Notes: generated by a model from the letters alone, not told the origin. Positions 24,875 to 33,911 are shown, counted from the stretch's first letter. The stretch: 64,000 nucleotides of DNA from Nocardia sp. XZ_19_385 (GCF_015355755.1 NZ_JACVEE010000001.1:620001-684000); one strand, 5' to 3'. A program made the numbers and translations.

Positions 24875-25924
24875 GTGTCGCATTCTCGGTTCGAATCCAT
24901 CGGTGCTTATCTGCCTTCGAATATCGTCTCGACCGACGACCTGATCGCACGGTTGAAAGAAGCTCCCGCTTTCGATCTGGAAAAGATCACCGGAATCAAA
25001 GAGCGCCGTGTGCACGACACCCGGCCGGAAACCTACGAGGATTCCCTCACTCTCGCCCTGAAGGCCGCGGACGACTGTCTGTCCAGGTCGCGCTACGGTG
25101 CGGCGGAGCTCGACGTGATCATCTCGACCTCGATCACGCGCAGCAAAGACGCCACCCGCATGTACATGGAGCCGTCCTTCGCCTCCTTCATCGGAAAGCA
25201 ACTGGGCGCTACAAAAGCCATTACCTTCGATGTTTCCAACGCCTGCGCCGGAATGCTCACCGGTACCTACATTCTGGACCGGATGATCCGTTCCGGCGCG
25301 GTACGCAACGGCCTGGTGGTCAGCGGCGAGGCCATTACTCCGATCGCCGAAACCGCGGTAGAGGAGATTTCGGAGAAATACGATCTGCAATTCGCGTCGC
25401 TGTCGGTGGGCGACTCGGGTTGCGCGGTGGTGCTCGACGAGGCCGTGGACGACGCCGACAAGATCCACTACATCGAGTTGCTGACCGCGTCCGAGCATTC
25501 GCACCTGTGTCTGGGCATGCCCAGCGACAAGACGCCAGGTGTGGCGCTGTACACCGACAACCGCAAGATGCACAACGAGGCGCGGTTCATGCTGTGGCCG
25601 GACGCGCAGCGCGCGTTCCTGGAGCAGCGCGACTCCACCTTCGCCGACGAGGCCTTCGACTACATCATTCATCACCAATTCGGCGCCGCGGCCGTGCCTT
25701 ACGCCAACGCGATCGCGGCACGCGAATTCGGCACCACGATGCCGCCGGATCTCAATGTCATCCACAAATACGGAAACACCTCCACCACTTCGCATTTCAT
25801 CGTGCTGCACGATCAGCTCGGCGAGCAGAACATCGACGCGGGTTCGAAGGTGCTGATGGTCCCCGCGGCCTCCGGCGTGGTCGCCGGCTTCCTGTCCACC
25901 ACCATCTCGTCGCTGAAGGTCTGA
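24875..25924 (+). CDS. nltA: OleA-like thiolase, catalytic subunit (NltA-like)
   Basis: A 349-residue ketosynthase III/OleA-type thiolase that joins two fatty acyl-CoAs by non-decarboxylative Claisen condensation to a β-keto acid. The nucleophile Cys is in FDVSNACAGMLTGTY (near 125). The catalytic His is in IIHHQFGAA and the Asn in HKYGNTSTTS. The start is GTG 24875, fixed by AGGAG five bases upstream. It is followed 10 bases later by a second, degenerate thiolase, as in the NltA/NltB heterodimer of nocardiolactone synthesis. A general ketoacyl-ACP synthase III role is less likely given the OleC and OleD partners. Confidence 0.85.
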   Translation: MSHSRFESIGAYLPSNIVSTDDLIARLKEAPAFDLEKITGIKERRVHDTRPETYEDSLTLALKAADDCLSRSRYGAAELDVIISTSITRSKDATRMYMEPSFASFIGKQLGATKAITFDVSNACAGMLTGTYILDRMIRSGAVRNGLVVSGEAITPIAETAVEEISEKYDLQFASLSVGDSGCAVVLDEAVDDADKIHYIELLTASEHSHLCLGMPSDKTPGVALYTDNRKMHNEARFMLWPDAQRAFLEQRDSTFADEAFDYIIHHQFGAAAVPYANAIAAREFGTTMPPDLNVIHKYGNTSTTSHFIVLHDQLGEQNIDAGSKVLMVPAASGVVAGFLSTTISSLKV

Positions 25925-25934
25925 GGGGTCTGAC

Positions 25935-26825
25935 ATGGGCGTTCGTATCAAAGCCACCGGCACCAGCCGGGGCGGCAGCACCAACAGCATCGTCGAGCAC
26001 AGCGGCCATGCCGCGCGAATCAGCTTGGAGCGCGCGGGAATCGGCCCCGAGCAGGTCGGCGTGCTGATCAACGCGGGCGTGTTCCGCGATTCCAACACGG
26101 TGGAACCTGCGGTGTCGGCGCTGATCCAGAAGGCCGCCGGGATCGGCCTGGACTATCACTCCAAGGATGACCCGCGGACGTTCTCGTTCGACCTGATGAA
26201 CGGCGCGGTCGGGGTGCTCAACGCGGTGCAGGTCGCCTCCTCCGTGCTGGCGACGGGCGGCGTCGAGCATGTGCTGATCGTCTCGGGTGACACCCATCCG
26301 TCGCTCGAGCGTTTCGCGGCGGACGACGAATTCCCCTATGCCACCGCCGGTGCCGCGCTGCTGCTGGAGCGTACCGACGACGCCGAGGGCTTCGGCCGGG
26401 TGCACACGGTGACCGGGGCGGGCGGCCCCGCCGTCGAGTCCTACGTCGACACCGCCACGATGGGCACCGTCGGGCGCTCGCTGATGACGGTCGAGCGGGA
26501 TCCGGATTTCACCGACCGGCTGCTCGGGGTGGCGGTGCAGGCGGCACGGGCGGCGCTGGCCGATCAGGACCTGTCCGGTGTCGCGCTGATCGCCTCCACG
26601 CCGGCACCGGAGTTCCCGAAGTTGCTCGCCGATACCCTTGGCATCGACCAGGATTCGGTGCACACCCCGGATCTGTCCGACGGCGATCCGCATACCGCGG
26701 CCCTGACGCTCGCGTATGACCGTGCGGTGGCCGGGGATTCGCTGGGCGGGTACAGCCGGGTGCTGTTCGTGGCGGCCGGCGCCGGACCCTCGGCGGCCGC
26801 GGTGCTCTACCAGTTGCCCGCATGA
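25935..26825 (+). CDS. nltB: Degenerate OleA-like thiolase subunit (NltB-like)
   Basis: A 296-residue thiolase-fold protein. The active-site Cys position reads SFDLMNGAVGVLNAV, so Cys is missing. The C-terminal His/Asn region is also not conserved. It is therefore a non-catalytic partner subunit that probably supplies the glutamate and channel residues to NltA, as LstB does for LstA in lipstatin synthesis. A Glu candidate is in NTVEPAVSALIQ (near 55). It ends with an ATGA overlap with nltC. Confidence 0.8.
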   Translation: MGVRIKATGTSRGGSTNSIVEHSGHAARISLERAGIGPEQVGVLINAGVFRDSNTVEPAVSALIQKAAGIGLDYHSKDDPRTFSFDLMNGAVGVLNAVQVASSVLATGGVEHVLIVSGDTHPSLERFAADDEFPYATAGAALLLERTDDAEGFGRVHTVTGAGGPAVESYVDTATMGTVGRSLMTVERDPDFTDRLLGVAVQAARAALADQDLSGVALIASTPAPEFPKLLADTLGIDQDSVHTPDLSDGDPHTAALTLAYDRAVAGDSLGGYSRVLFVAAGAGPSAAAVLYQLPA

Positions 26826-28489
26826 CGGCCACTTACTGGCAGGCGATCGACCGGTTCCGCGCGTTCGCGCGCGCGGAACCGGCGCGGGCGGCGGTGATCT
26901 CCCCGGACGGGACCGCTCCCGACGGGATGCCCGCCTACCGCGAGCTCACCTACCGCGAGCTCGACGCGTGGTCGGACGCGATCGCCGAACAGCTGACCAT
27001 CTCCGGCGTGGACAGCGGAACCCGCACCATCGTGCTGGTGCTGCCCAGCCCCGAGCTGTACGCGATCCTGTTCGCGCTGTTGAAGATCGGCGCGGTGCCG
27101 GTGGTCATCGATCCCGGCATGGGTGTGCGCCGGATGGTGCACTGCCTGCGGGCGGTCGAGGCCGAGGCGTTCATCGGCATTCCGCCCGCGCACGCGCTGC
27201 GGGTGTTGTTCCCGCGCAGTTTCCGGCGGGTCCGCACCGTGGTCACCGTCGGCAAGCGCTGGTTCTGGGGCGGGCCGACGCTGGCGAGCTGGGGACGCGA
27301 GCCGACCGGTGTGTTGCTGGAGCGGGTCCCTGCCGACCCGGAGGACGTGCTCGTTATCGGATTCACCACGGGCAGTACCGGTCCCGCCAAAGCCGTGGAA
27401 CTGACCCACGGGAATCTGGCCGCCATGGTGGAGCAGGTGCACACCGCGCGCGGCGAGGTCGCGCCGGACACGTCGCTGATCACGCTGCCGCTGGTGGGGA
27501 TTCTCGATCTGCTGCTCGGATCCCGTTGCGTGCTACCGCCTTTGATCCCGAGCAAGGTCGGCTCCACCGATCCCGCGCATGTGGTGGACGCGATCGAACG
27601 GTTCGGGGTGCGCACCATGTTCGCCTCCCCCGCCCTGCTGATTCCGCTGCTGCGGTATCTGGAGGCGAACCCGGCCGACTTGAAGAGCCTGGGCAGCATC
27701 TTCTCCGGCGGTGCGCCGGTGCCGGACTGGTGCATCGCCGGTCTGCGCAAGGTGCTGCGCGAGGACGCGCAGGTGTTCGCCGGGTACGGCTCCACCGAGG
27801 CGTTGCCGATGTCGACCATCGAATCCCGGGAACTCCTCGATGGTCTCGTCGAGCGGGCCCACCGGGGCGACGGCACCTGCATCGGTCGGCCCTCCGACCG
27901 GATCCAGGCCCGGCTGATCGCCATCACCGACGACCCGATCGCCATCTGGTCGGACGCGGAAGCCCTTTCCGGGCAACTGAAGAACTCGCGCGGCATCGGC
28001 GAACTGGTCGTCTCCGGCCCGAACGTCAGCACGCACTACTACTGGCCGGAGAAGGCCAACATCGCAGGCAAGATCACCGACGGTGCCGTGATCTGGCACC
28101 GCACCGGCGACCTCGCCTGGATCGACGACGAGGGCCGAATCTGGTTCTGCGGACGCAAGAGTCAGCGCGTCGAGACCGCCGACGGACCAATGTTCACGGT
28201 GCAGGTGGAGCAGATCTTCAACACGCTGCCCGGTGTCTCCCGGACCGCACTGGTCGGCATCGGCAAACCAGGAGCCCAGCGCCCGGTGCTGTGCGTGGAG
28301 CTGACCGAGGGTGCGGACCGGGGCGCGACCATCAGCGCACTGCTCACCCGCGCAACGGCATTCGATCTCACCAAGCCGATCGAGCACTTCCTGGTACACC
28401 CGGGCTTCCCGGTCGACATCCGGCACAACGCCAAGATCGGCCGCGAACAGCTCGCGATCTGGGCGACCAAGCAGGTGAAGGCATCATGA
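26822..28489 (+). CDS. nltC: OleC-like β-lactone synthetase
   Basis: A 555-residue adenylate-forming enzyme. The P-loop is GFTTGSTGPAKAVELTHGN (near 178). Also visible are AGYGSTEALPMS and HRTGDLAWIDDEGRIWFCGR. The protein resembles OleC, which activates the carboxylate of a β-hydroxy acid with ATP and closes a β-lactone. OleC-type features include ALLKIGAVPVVIDPGMG and SGPNVSTHYYWPE. No OleB β-lactone decarboxylase gene is present nearby, so the β-lactone should persist as the product. The gene overlaps both neighbours by ATGA. Confidence 0.87.
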   Translation: MTATYWQAIDRFRAFARAEPARAAVISPDGTAPDGMPAYRELTYRELDAWSDAIAEQLTISGVDSGTRTIVLVLPSPELYAILFALLKIGAVPVVIDPGMGVRRMVHCLRAVEAEAFIGIPPAHALRVLFPRSFRRVRTVVTVGKRWFWGGPTLASWGREPTGVLLERVPADPEDVLVIGFTTGSTGPAKAVELTHGNLAAMVEQVHTARGEVAPDTSLITLPLVGILDLLLGSRCVLPPLIPSKVGSTDPAHVVDAIERFGVRTMFASPALLIPLLRYLEANPADLKSLGSIFSGGAPVPDWCIAGLRKVLREDAQVFAGYGSTEALPMSTIESRELLDGLVERAHRGDGTCIGRPSDRIQARLIAITDDPIAIWSDAEALSGQLKNSRGIGELVVSGPNVSTHYYWPEKANIAGKITDGAVIWHRTGDLAWIDDEGRIWFCGRKSQRVETADGPMFTVQVEQIFNTLPGVSRTALVGIGKPGAQRPVLCVELTEGADRGATISALLTRATAFDLTKPIEHFLVHPGFPVDIRHNAKIGREQLAIWATKQVKAS

Positions 28490-29022
28490 AACCGAGTGCA
28501 CTCCAGGCGATCCCCGTGCTCGGCTGGATCTATCTGATCGGCGGCCTGCTCGCCGCACTGGCCGGTCGAGCACCGAAGAACCGGGCGCTGCGCGCCATCT
28601 GGTGGATAGACGCGTTCCTCAGCATCGTCGTCCACGCCGCCCAGATCGCAGCCGCACTACGGGCAACCAACGGCCGAGACCCGCTGAAGACCGCCGTGCT
28701 GACCCAGATTTTCGGTCTGACCTATTGGCGCACACAGGATTTGGTCACAGACTGCGAAACCTGCTGCGGGAGCGAAGCGACCGAGTTCACCCCGGTCATC
28801 CCCGCGAACGCCGGGCCTATTGCCGTCACCCCAGCAGACGCCGGGCCTACCCCCGTCACCCCAGCGAACGCCGGGCCTACCCCCGTCATCCCGGCGAACG
28901 CCGGGATCCATGCATCACCGCTAGACGACACCGCGGGTGTGAGCCACGGTGCTCGACTGGAGGACGGTCGGATTCCGGACGACGAGGGAATCCAGAGGAG
29001 TTCGGACGGAGATCTGCGATGA
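28486..29022 (+). CDS. Small membrane protein with repeat-rich tail, function unknown
   Basis: A 178-residue protein between nltC and nltD. Residues 1-85 contain two membrane segments (LQAIPVLGWIYLIGGLLAAL and IWWIDAFLSIVVHAAQIAAA) and the segment TQIFGLTYWRTQDL. Residues 100-145 are four copies of a 10-residue unit such as TPVIPANAGP, encoded by a REP-like DNA array. The tail is hydrophilic. The first 95 residues are probably the original protein and the rest arose from repeat insertion. ATGA overlaps link it to both neighbours. The role in β-lactone production is unknown; membrane tethering is possible. Confidence 0.6.
   Translation: MKPSALQAIPVLGWIYLIGGLLAALAGRAPKNRALRAIWWIDAFLSIVVHAAQIAAALRATNGRDPLKTAVLTQIFGLTYWRTQDLVTDCETCCGSEATEFTPVIPANAGPIAVTPADAGPTPVTPANAGPTPVIPANAGIHASPLDDTAGVSHGARLEDGRIPDDEGIQRSSDGDLR
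28791..28910. repeat. Four tandem 30-bp REP-like palindromic units
   Basis: Units start at 28791, 28821, 28851 and 28881, each close to CCCCGTCACCCCAGCGAACG plus CCGGGCCTAC. The last unit contains a perfect stem (ATCCCGGC-GAAC-GCCGGGAT, 28888-28907). The array is multiple-of-three long and stays in frame within the membrane-protein gene. Confidence 0.85.
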
Positions 29023-30062
29023 AGGTACTGGTAACCGGCGCGTCCGGGTTCCTTGGTGGCGCGCTAGTGCGCAGACTGGTCGCCGACCGCGAGCACGAAG
29101 TGTCGATTCTGGTGCGGCGCACCAGCAATCTGGCCGACCTCGGCGACGCCCGCGACCAGGTAAAGCTGGTGTACGGCGATCTCTCCGATCCGGATTCACT
29201 GATCGCGGCGACCAGCGGCATCGATGTTGTGTTCCACAGCGCAGCCCGCGTCGACGAGCGCGGCACCCGCGACCAATTCTGGGCCGAAAACGTCACCGCC
29301 ACCGAGCGTCTCCTGGAATCGGCACGGCGCAATGGCGCGGCTCGGTTCGTGTTCATCTCCAGCCCCAGCGCCATGATGGACTACGACGGCGGCGACCAGC
29401 TCGACGTCGACGAGTCGGTACCGTACCCGCGGCGATACCTGAACCTGTACTCGGAAACCAAGGCCGCCGCCGAGCGCGCCGTATTGGCCGCGAACACAAC
29501 CGAATTCAGCACCTGCGCGCTGCGCCCCCGCGCGATCTGGGGTGCGGGCGATCGTTCCGGCCCGATCGTGCGTCTGCTGAGCCGCACCGCCGTCGGGAAG
29601 CTGCCGGATCTGTCCTACGGCCGCGACATCTACGCCTCGCTCTGCCATGTCGACAATATCGTCGAGGCCTGTGTCAAGGCGGCGAGCTCGAATGCGGTGG
29701 GCGGCAAGGCTTATTTCGTCGCCGATGCCGAGCGCACCAATGTGTGGCGCTTCCTCGGGCAGGTCGCGACCCAGCTCGGTTACGAACCGCCGACCCGCCA
29801 GCCGAATCCGCGCGTGCTGCACGCCATCGTCACCGCGATCGAAACCGTCTGGCGCATACCGTTCATCGCGACCCGCTGGTCACCCCCGCTGTCCCGCTAC
29901 GCGGTCGCGCTGATGACCCGCAGTGCCACCTACGACACCACCGCCGCCACCCGCGATTTCGGCTATCAGCCGATCGTGGACCGGGAAACCGGCCTGGCCG
30001 GCTTCCTCGCCTGGCTCGAAACCCAGGGCGGCGTAATTGCTCTCACCAAGGATGTGCGATGA
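29019..30062 (+). CDS. nltD: OleD-like NAD(P)-dependent β-keto acid reductase
   Basis: A 347-residue extended SDR. It has VTGASGFLGGALVRRL at the N-terminus, FISSPSAMMDYDGGDQ, and the catalytic YSETKAAAER (Tyr/Lys near 147-151). In OleD/NltD this enzyme reduces the 2-alkyl-3-keto acid made by the thiolase to the β-hydroxy acid used by the β-lactone synthetase. The ATG at 29019 overlaps the preceding stop and has GGACGGAG upstream. Confidence 0.87.
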   Translation: MKVLVTGASGFLGGALVRRLVADREHEVSILVRRTSNLADLGDARDQVKLVYGDLSDPDSLIAATSGIDVVFHSAARVDERGTRDQFWAENVTATERLLESARRNGAARFVFISSPSAMMDYDGGDQLDVDESVPYPRRYLNLYSETKAAAERAVLAANTTEFSTCALRPRAIWGAGDRSGPIVRLLSRTAVGKLPDLSYGRDIYASLCHVDNIVEACVKAASSNAVGGKAYFVADAERTNVWRFLGQVATQLGYEPPTRQPNPRVLHAIVTAIETVWRIPFIATRWSPPLSRYAVALMTRSATYDTTAATRDFGYQPIVDRETGLAGFLAWLETQGGVIALTKDVR

Positions 30063-31234
30063 CTTTCCGCCGGGCGATCTCGCCGACCGAGCGCATGTAC
30101 TTCCCGATGCGCGACATGGCGCCGCCGTTCCTCATGCAGCTCGTCATCCCGGGCGACGGCACGATCGATGCGGAACAGCTACAGCAGGCGGTCAAGATCG
30201 CCGCGCAGGCGTGCCCGGGCGCGCGGCTGGTCCGGCGCGGCAAGGAGTGGATCGACAGCGGGATCGCCCCGACCGTCCGGGTCGTGGCCGGGCACACGCT
30301 GGAATACCCTGAGCTCGAGGCGGATCCGGTGCTGACCAGCCCGATCGGCCCGTCCCCGGACTCCACCGTCGAGGTGCTGCTGCTCACCGGAGCGCCGACG
30401 ACGCTGGTGTTCCGCGTCTTTCACGGTGCCATGGACGGCATGGGCATGGTCCTGTTCGCGACCAGCGTGCTCCGCGTATTGCGCGGCGAGGAGCCCACGG
30501 ACCTGCCCGATCCCATCGCCGACGCCGAACTGGTGCGCCGCATCGGCGCGCCGGGCCGCCCGGCCGCCATGGTGCCCACCTACCGCACCGCGCTCGGCCA
30601 CGGCCACCAGGAACCGCACGCCGCGCGACATCTGTTGCGCCGCCGCACCATCCACGCCACCGGGTCCGGCGCCGTGGCCCGGGTCGCGGCGCTGCTGGCC
30701 GCGCAGACCTCCGGCACCTCCCGCATCATGATGCCGGTCGACCTGCGCCGCCACGACCCGGAACTGCGTTCCACCGCCAACCTGGCGCTGCCGCTGTTCC
30801 TGGACATCGAACCCGGCGCCCCGTGGACTGCCGTCAAGGAGCAGATCAAGTCCGGCCTGACCGAGCGCCGGGAGCTGAACCAGATGGCCGCCACCAAGCT
30901 CACCATGGTCCCCGACGCCGCCAACCGCGCCCTGCTGCGTTCGTTGAACCGCATGGGTGCCGACCACGGCCGGAATCTGGCCTCGGCCACCGTCTCCCAC
31001 ATGGGCCGCTTCACCCGAGACGAGCTCGCCGTCCCCGGTTTCGAACCGACCACCATCTACGCCCTCCCGCAGCACAGCGTCGCCATGCCGCTGCTGTTCG
31101 GTCTGATGGAGTTCGACGGACGCACCGAGCTGACGGTGTCGGCCCGCAACGGCGTCGGCCTGGAGGGACGCCTGGAAGCCCTGCTGGATCGGATCGTCCA
31201 GACCCTCGAACAGGACTTTTCCGAAAATCAGTGA
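30059..31234 (+). CDS. PapA-like condensation-fold acyltransferase
   Basis: A 391-residue protein of the condensation/PapA acyltransferase superfamily. The usual HHxxxDG motif reads FRVFHGAMDGMGM, so the second, catalytic His and the Asp are kept. A late structural segment is SATVSHMGRFTRDELAV. Mycobacterial relatives esterify polyketide lipids. Its ATGA overlap with nltD and place before an MmpL gene suggest that it acylates the lactone pathway product or an intermediate, but no substrate can be read from sequence. Confidence 0.75.
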   Translation: MTFRRAISPTERMYFPMRDMAPPFLMQLVIPGDGTIDAEQLQQAVKIAAQACPGARLVRRGKEWIDSGIAPTVRVVAGHTLEYPELEADPVLTSPIGPSPDSTVEVLLLTGAPTTLVFRVFHGAMDGMGMVLFATSVLRVLRGEEPTDLPDPIADAELVRRIGAPGRPAAMVPTYRTALGHGHQEPHAARHLLRRRTIHATGSGAVARVAALLAAQTSGTSRIMMPVDLRRHDPELRSTANLALPLFLDIEPGAPWTAVKEQIKSGLTERRELNQMAATKLTMVPDAANRALLRSLNRMGADHGRNLASATVSHMGRFTRDELAVPGFEPTTIYALPQHSVAMPLLFGLMEFDGRTELTVSARNGVGLEGRLEALLDRIVQTLEQDFSENQ

Positions 31235-31363
31235 CCCCCTGTCCGAGACACCATCGCGACCCAGACAGAATCAGCGAGATCGATTTCGCCAGACCGCAGC
31301 AGAGGCACCCTTGAGCACCACTATCTCGTCCGACATCCGAACCACCCGCGCGGGCGGCACCCG

Positions 31364-33502
31364 ATGACCGCCTGGGCACGGCTGGTCATCGCGCACCCCA
31401 AGCTGATACTGGCCCTGGTCGTCGCCGGAATCGGGTTGTTCGGACTGTATGGCGCGGGCGGCTCGAAGAACCTCAGCGCGGGCGGATTCACCGACCCGCA
31501 CAGTGAGTCATCGCAGGTCGATCAGCTGGTCAGCGCGCACTTCGGACCGCAGAACGCCGATCTGATCGCGCTCTACACCGCGCCGGACGGCAAAACGGTC
31601 GACGATATCGGCCCCGAGGTGCGGGCGCGGCTCGACCGAATCGATCCGAAGCTGCTGGCCAAGCCGCTGGAAAGCTATTGGACCAGCATGCCGCCGCGCA
31701 AGGCTTTCCTGCGCTCGGCCGACGGCAAACAGGCGATCGCGGTGGTGTACACCGCGGGTGACGAGCAGGCCCGCCTGGCCGCCTATCCCGAACTCGAAGC
31801 GGCACTGCGGGTTCCGGGCGTGGACACCCGAATGTCGGGTTACAGCGCGGTATCCACCGAGATCACCACCCAGTCGCAGCGCGATATCGTTGTCGCGGAA
31901 TCGATTTCGCTGCCCATCACGCTGCTGATCCTGGTGCTGGTGTTCGGCGGCGTGGTCGCGGCGTCGCTGCCGGTGGTCGTCGGACTGCTCGCGGTGGCCG
32001 GTTCGATGGGTGCGATCCGGGTGCTCACCGAGTTCACCGAGGTGAGCACGTTCGCGGTGAACATCGCCTCGCTGCTCGGGCTCGGCATGGCCATCGACTA
32101 CGGGTTGTTCCTGGTCAACCGGTTCCGGGAGGAGATCGGCGAGGGCCGCGACGTGCCCGCCGCGATCCAGCGCACCTGCGCCACCGCGGGCCGCACTGTC
32201 GCCTTCTCCGCGCTGCTGCTGATCTGCGCGTTCGCGGGCATGTTCGTTTATCCGCAGGCGGTGCTGCGCTCGCTGGGCTTCGGCGCCATCGCCGCGGTCG
32301 CGCTGGCGGCCCTGCTGTCGCTGACCGTGCTGCCGGCGCTGCTCGCGTTGTTCGGCAATCGCATCGGCCGGCCCAAGGCGAAGAAGCTGGCCCGCCAGGA
32401 CCGGACCGAGCAGTTCTGGGGCCGGGTGGTGGACGCGGTGCTGCGCAAGCCCGGAACCGTCGCCCTGGCAGTGGGCGCGATCCTGCTGCTGCTGGCCGCG
32501 CCGGTGCTCGATATCCGGCTCGGCGAGATCGACCATCGGGCGCTGCCTGCGGACAACGCCATGCGGCAGACCGTCGACGAACTCAGCGCGAAGTTCCCGG
32601 CGGCCAAGACTGGAGCCACCGCGGTGCTGCAGGGCATCGACGGCGCGGTCCCGCAGTCGGCGCAGCTCACCGCCGCCCTCCGCGATCTGGACGCCGTCCC
32701 CGGCGTCGGTTCGGTGGCGCAGGTCGGGCGCACCGGGGATTTCGTGGTGCTGCACGCGTTCCTCGACGCGGGCGACCGCAGCCCGGCCGCCCAGGACACC
32801 GTGCGAGCCATGCGCGAGGTCACCCCGCCCGCGGGCACCACGATTCAGGTCGGCGGTGACACCGGCGCGGCCCGCGACGGCATCGACGCCATCATGTCCC
32901 GGATGCCGTTCATGATCGCGACCATGGTGCTGGCGACGGTGCTGTTGCTGCTGCTGGCATTCCGGTCGATCGTGTTGCCGCTCAAGGCCGTTGCCATGGC
33001 GTTCCTCAGTCTCGCCGCCACCTTCGGCGTGCTGACCTGGATCTTCAACCAGGGGCATCTCGGGGGTGTCCTCGGTGTTGCCCCGGGCCCGATCGACGCG
33101 GGCATGATGGTGCTGATCATCGCCGTGATCTTCGGGCTGTCCACCGACTACGAGGTATTCCTGCTGTCGCGGATGTCGGAGGCGCATCAGGCGGGCGCGG
33201 ACACCGCCCAGTCGGTGCGCATCGGCACGATCAAGACCGCCCGGGTGATCACCGCGGCGGCGGTGCTGCTGGTGTTCGTCACCGGCGCGTTCACGCTGTC
33301 GCCGCTGACACCCATGCGGTTCATCGGCATCGGCATGATCACCGCGCTGATCCTCGACGCGACGCTGGTGCGGATGCTGCTGGTGCCGGCGCTGGTGCAG
33401 CTGATGGGTCCGGCGAACTGGTGGCTGCCGTTCAAACGGCGAGGTCACGCGGTGACGGTGGTCGAAACAGCGGACGAGCTGAAGACTCAGCCCCAGCTGT
33501 AG
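31364..33502 (+). CDS. MmpL-family RND lipid transporter
   Basis: A 712-residue RND permease with about 12 membrane helices in two halves. A periplasmic loop follows the first helix (residues 35-180), and conserved motifs GLGMAIDYGLFLVNRFREE (near 240) and FGLSTDYEVFLLSRMSE (near 595) mark the proton-relay Asp-Tyr pairs. MmpL proteins export cell-envelope lipids such as PapA products. It follows the acyltransferase by 129 bases, so it probably exports the lipid made by this cluster. It lacks the long cytoplasmic tail of MmpL3. Confidence 0.88.
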   Translation: MTAWARLVIAHPKLILALVVAGIGLFGLYGAGGSKNLSAGGFTDPHSESSQVDQLVSAHFGPQNADLIALYTAPDGKTVDDIGPEVRARLDRIDPKLLAKPLESYWTSMPPRKAFLRSADGKQAIAVVYTAGDEQARLAAYPELEAALRVPGVDTRMSGYSAVSTEITTQSQRDIVVAESISLPITLLILVLVFGGVVAASLPVVVGLLAVAGSMGAIRVLTEFTEVSTFAVNIASLLGLGMAIDYGLFLVNRFREEIGEGRDVPAAIQRTCATAGRTVAFSALLLICAFAGMFVYPQAVLRSLGFGAIAAVALAALLSLTVLPALLALFGNRIGRPKAKKLARQDRTEQFWGRVVDAVLRKPGTVALAVGAILLLLAAPVLDIRLGEIDHRALPADNAMRQTVDELSAKFPAAKTGATAVLQGIDGAVPQSAQLTAALRDLDAVPGVGSVAQVGRTGDFVVLHAFLDAGDRSPAAQDTVRAMREVTPPAGTTIQVGGDTGAARDGIDAIMSRMPFMIATMVLATVLLLLLAFRSIVLPLKAVAMAFLSLAATFGVLTWIFNQGHLGGVLGVAPGPIDAGMMVLIIAVIFGLSTDYEVFLLSRMSEAHQAGADTAQSVRIGTIKTARVITAAAVLLVFVTGAFTLSPLTPMRFIGIGMITALILDATLVRMLLVPALVQLMGPANWWLPFKRRGHAVTVVETADELKTQPQL

Positions 33503-33765
33503 AAGAAGGTGCGCAGGATCAGCGCGACGATGAACACCACGGTGAACGCCAGGTCGATGCCCGTACCACCGAACCGGATCGGCGGGATCACCTTGCGGAC
33601 CGGGGCGAGCACGGGCTCGGTCAACGTGGTGACCAGCTGACGAGGCTTTTCCGCCCACTGCGGCCGGTCGGCCAGGATCATGACCCAGTCCAGCACCATC
33701 CTGGCGATGAGCAGGATGATGAACAAGGTGGTCAGGAAACCGAGCAGGGAACCGAGGAAGGCCAT
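33487..33765 (-). CDS. YggT-family membrane protein
   Basis: A 92-residue protein with two YggT-type membrane segments (FLTTLFIILLIARMVLDWVM near 10-30 and IDLAFTVVFIVALILRTFFY near 69-89) and the family loop LTEPVLAPVRKVIPPIRFGG. Elsewhere YggT genes lie between sepF and wag31 in the division cluster; here it stands alone. Its 3' end overlaps the mmpL end by 16 bases. Confidence 0.85.
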   Translation of the reverse strand: MAFLGSLLGFLTTLFIILLIARMVLDWVMILADRPQWAEKPRQLVTTLTEPVLAPVRKVIPPIRFGGTGIDLAFTVVFIVALILRTFFYSWG

Positions 33766-33911
33766 TGGTGCACTCCTTAGTGATCGCCGTAATGGCGTCT
33801 TACCGGCTACAACGCGGCTGACCAGTCCGAAAGTTCCGGTAGCCGCGCTACCGCTTCAAGATCACAATAAGCAGTGACCAGGCCCGATCCCGGTATTGAA
33901 AGATCGCTATT

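Noticed and set aside
24585..24950. 121-codon minus-strand frame upstream of the β-lactone cluster
   Set aside because: It has no recognisable domain, poor third-position GC bias and crosses the promoter and start of nltA.
28791..28910. CRISPR array
   Set aside because: The units are directly adjacent with no spacers, lie in frame inside a gene, and no cas genes are present.
31508..33658. 716-codon open frame on the minus strand opposite mmpL
   Set aside because: Its composition (Gln, His, Arg, Asp rich) is the mirror of membrane-helix codons; the MmpL motifs on the plus strand are clear.
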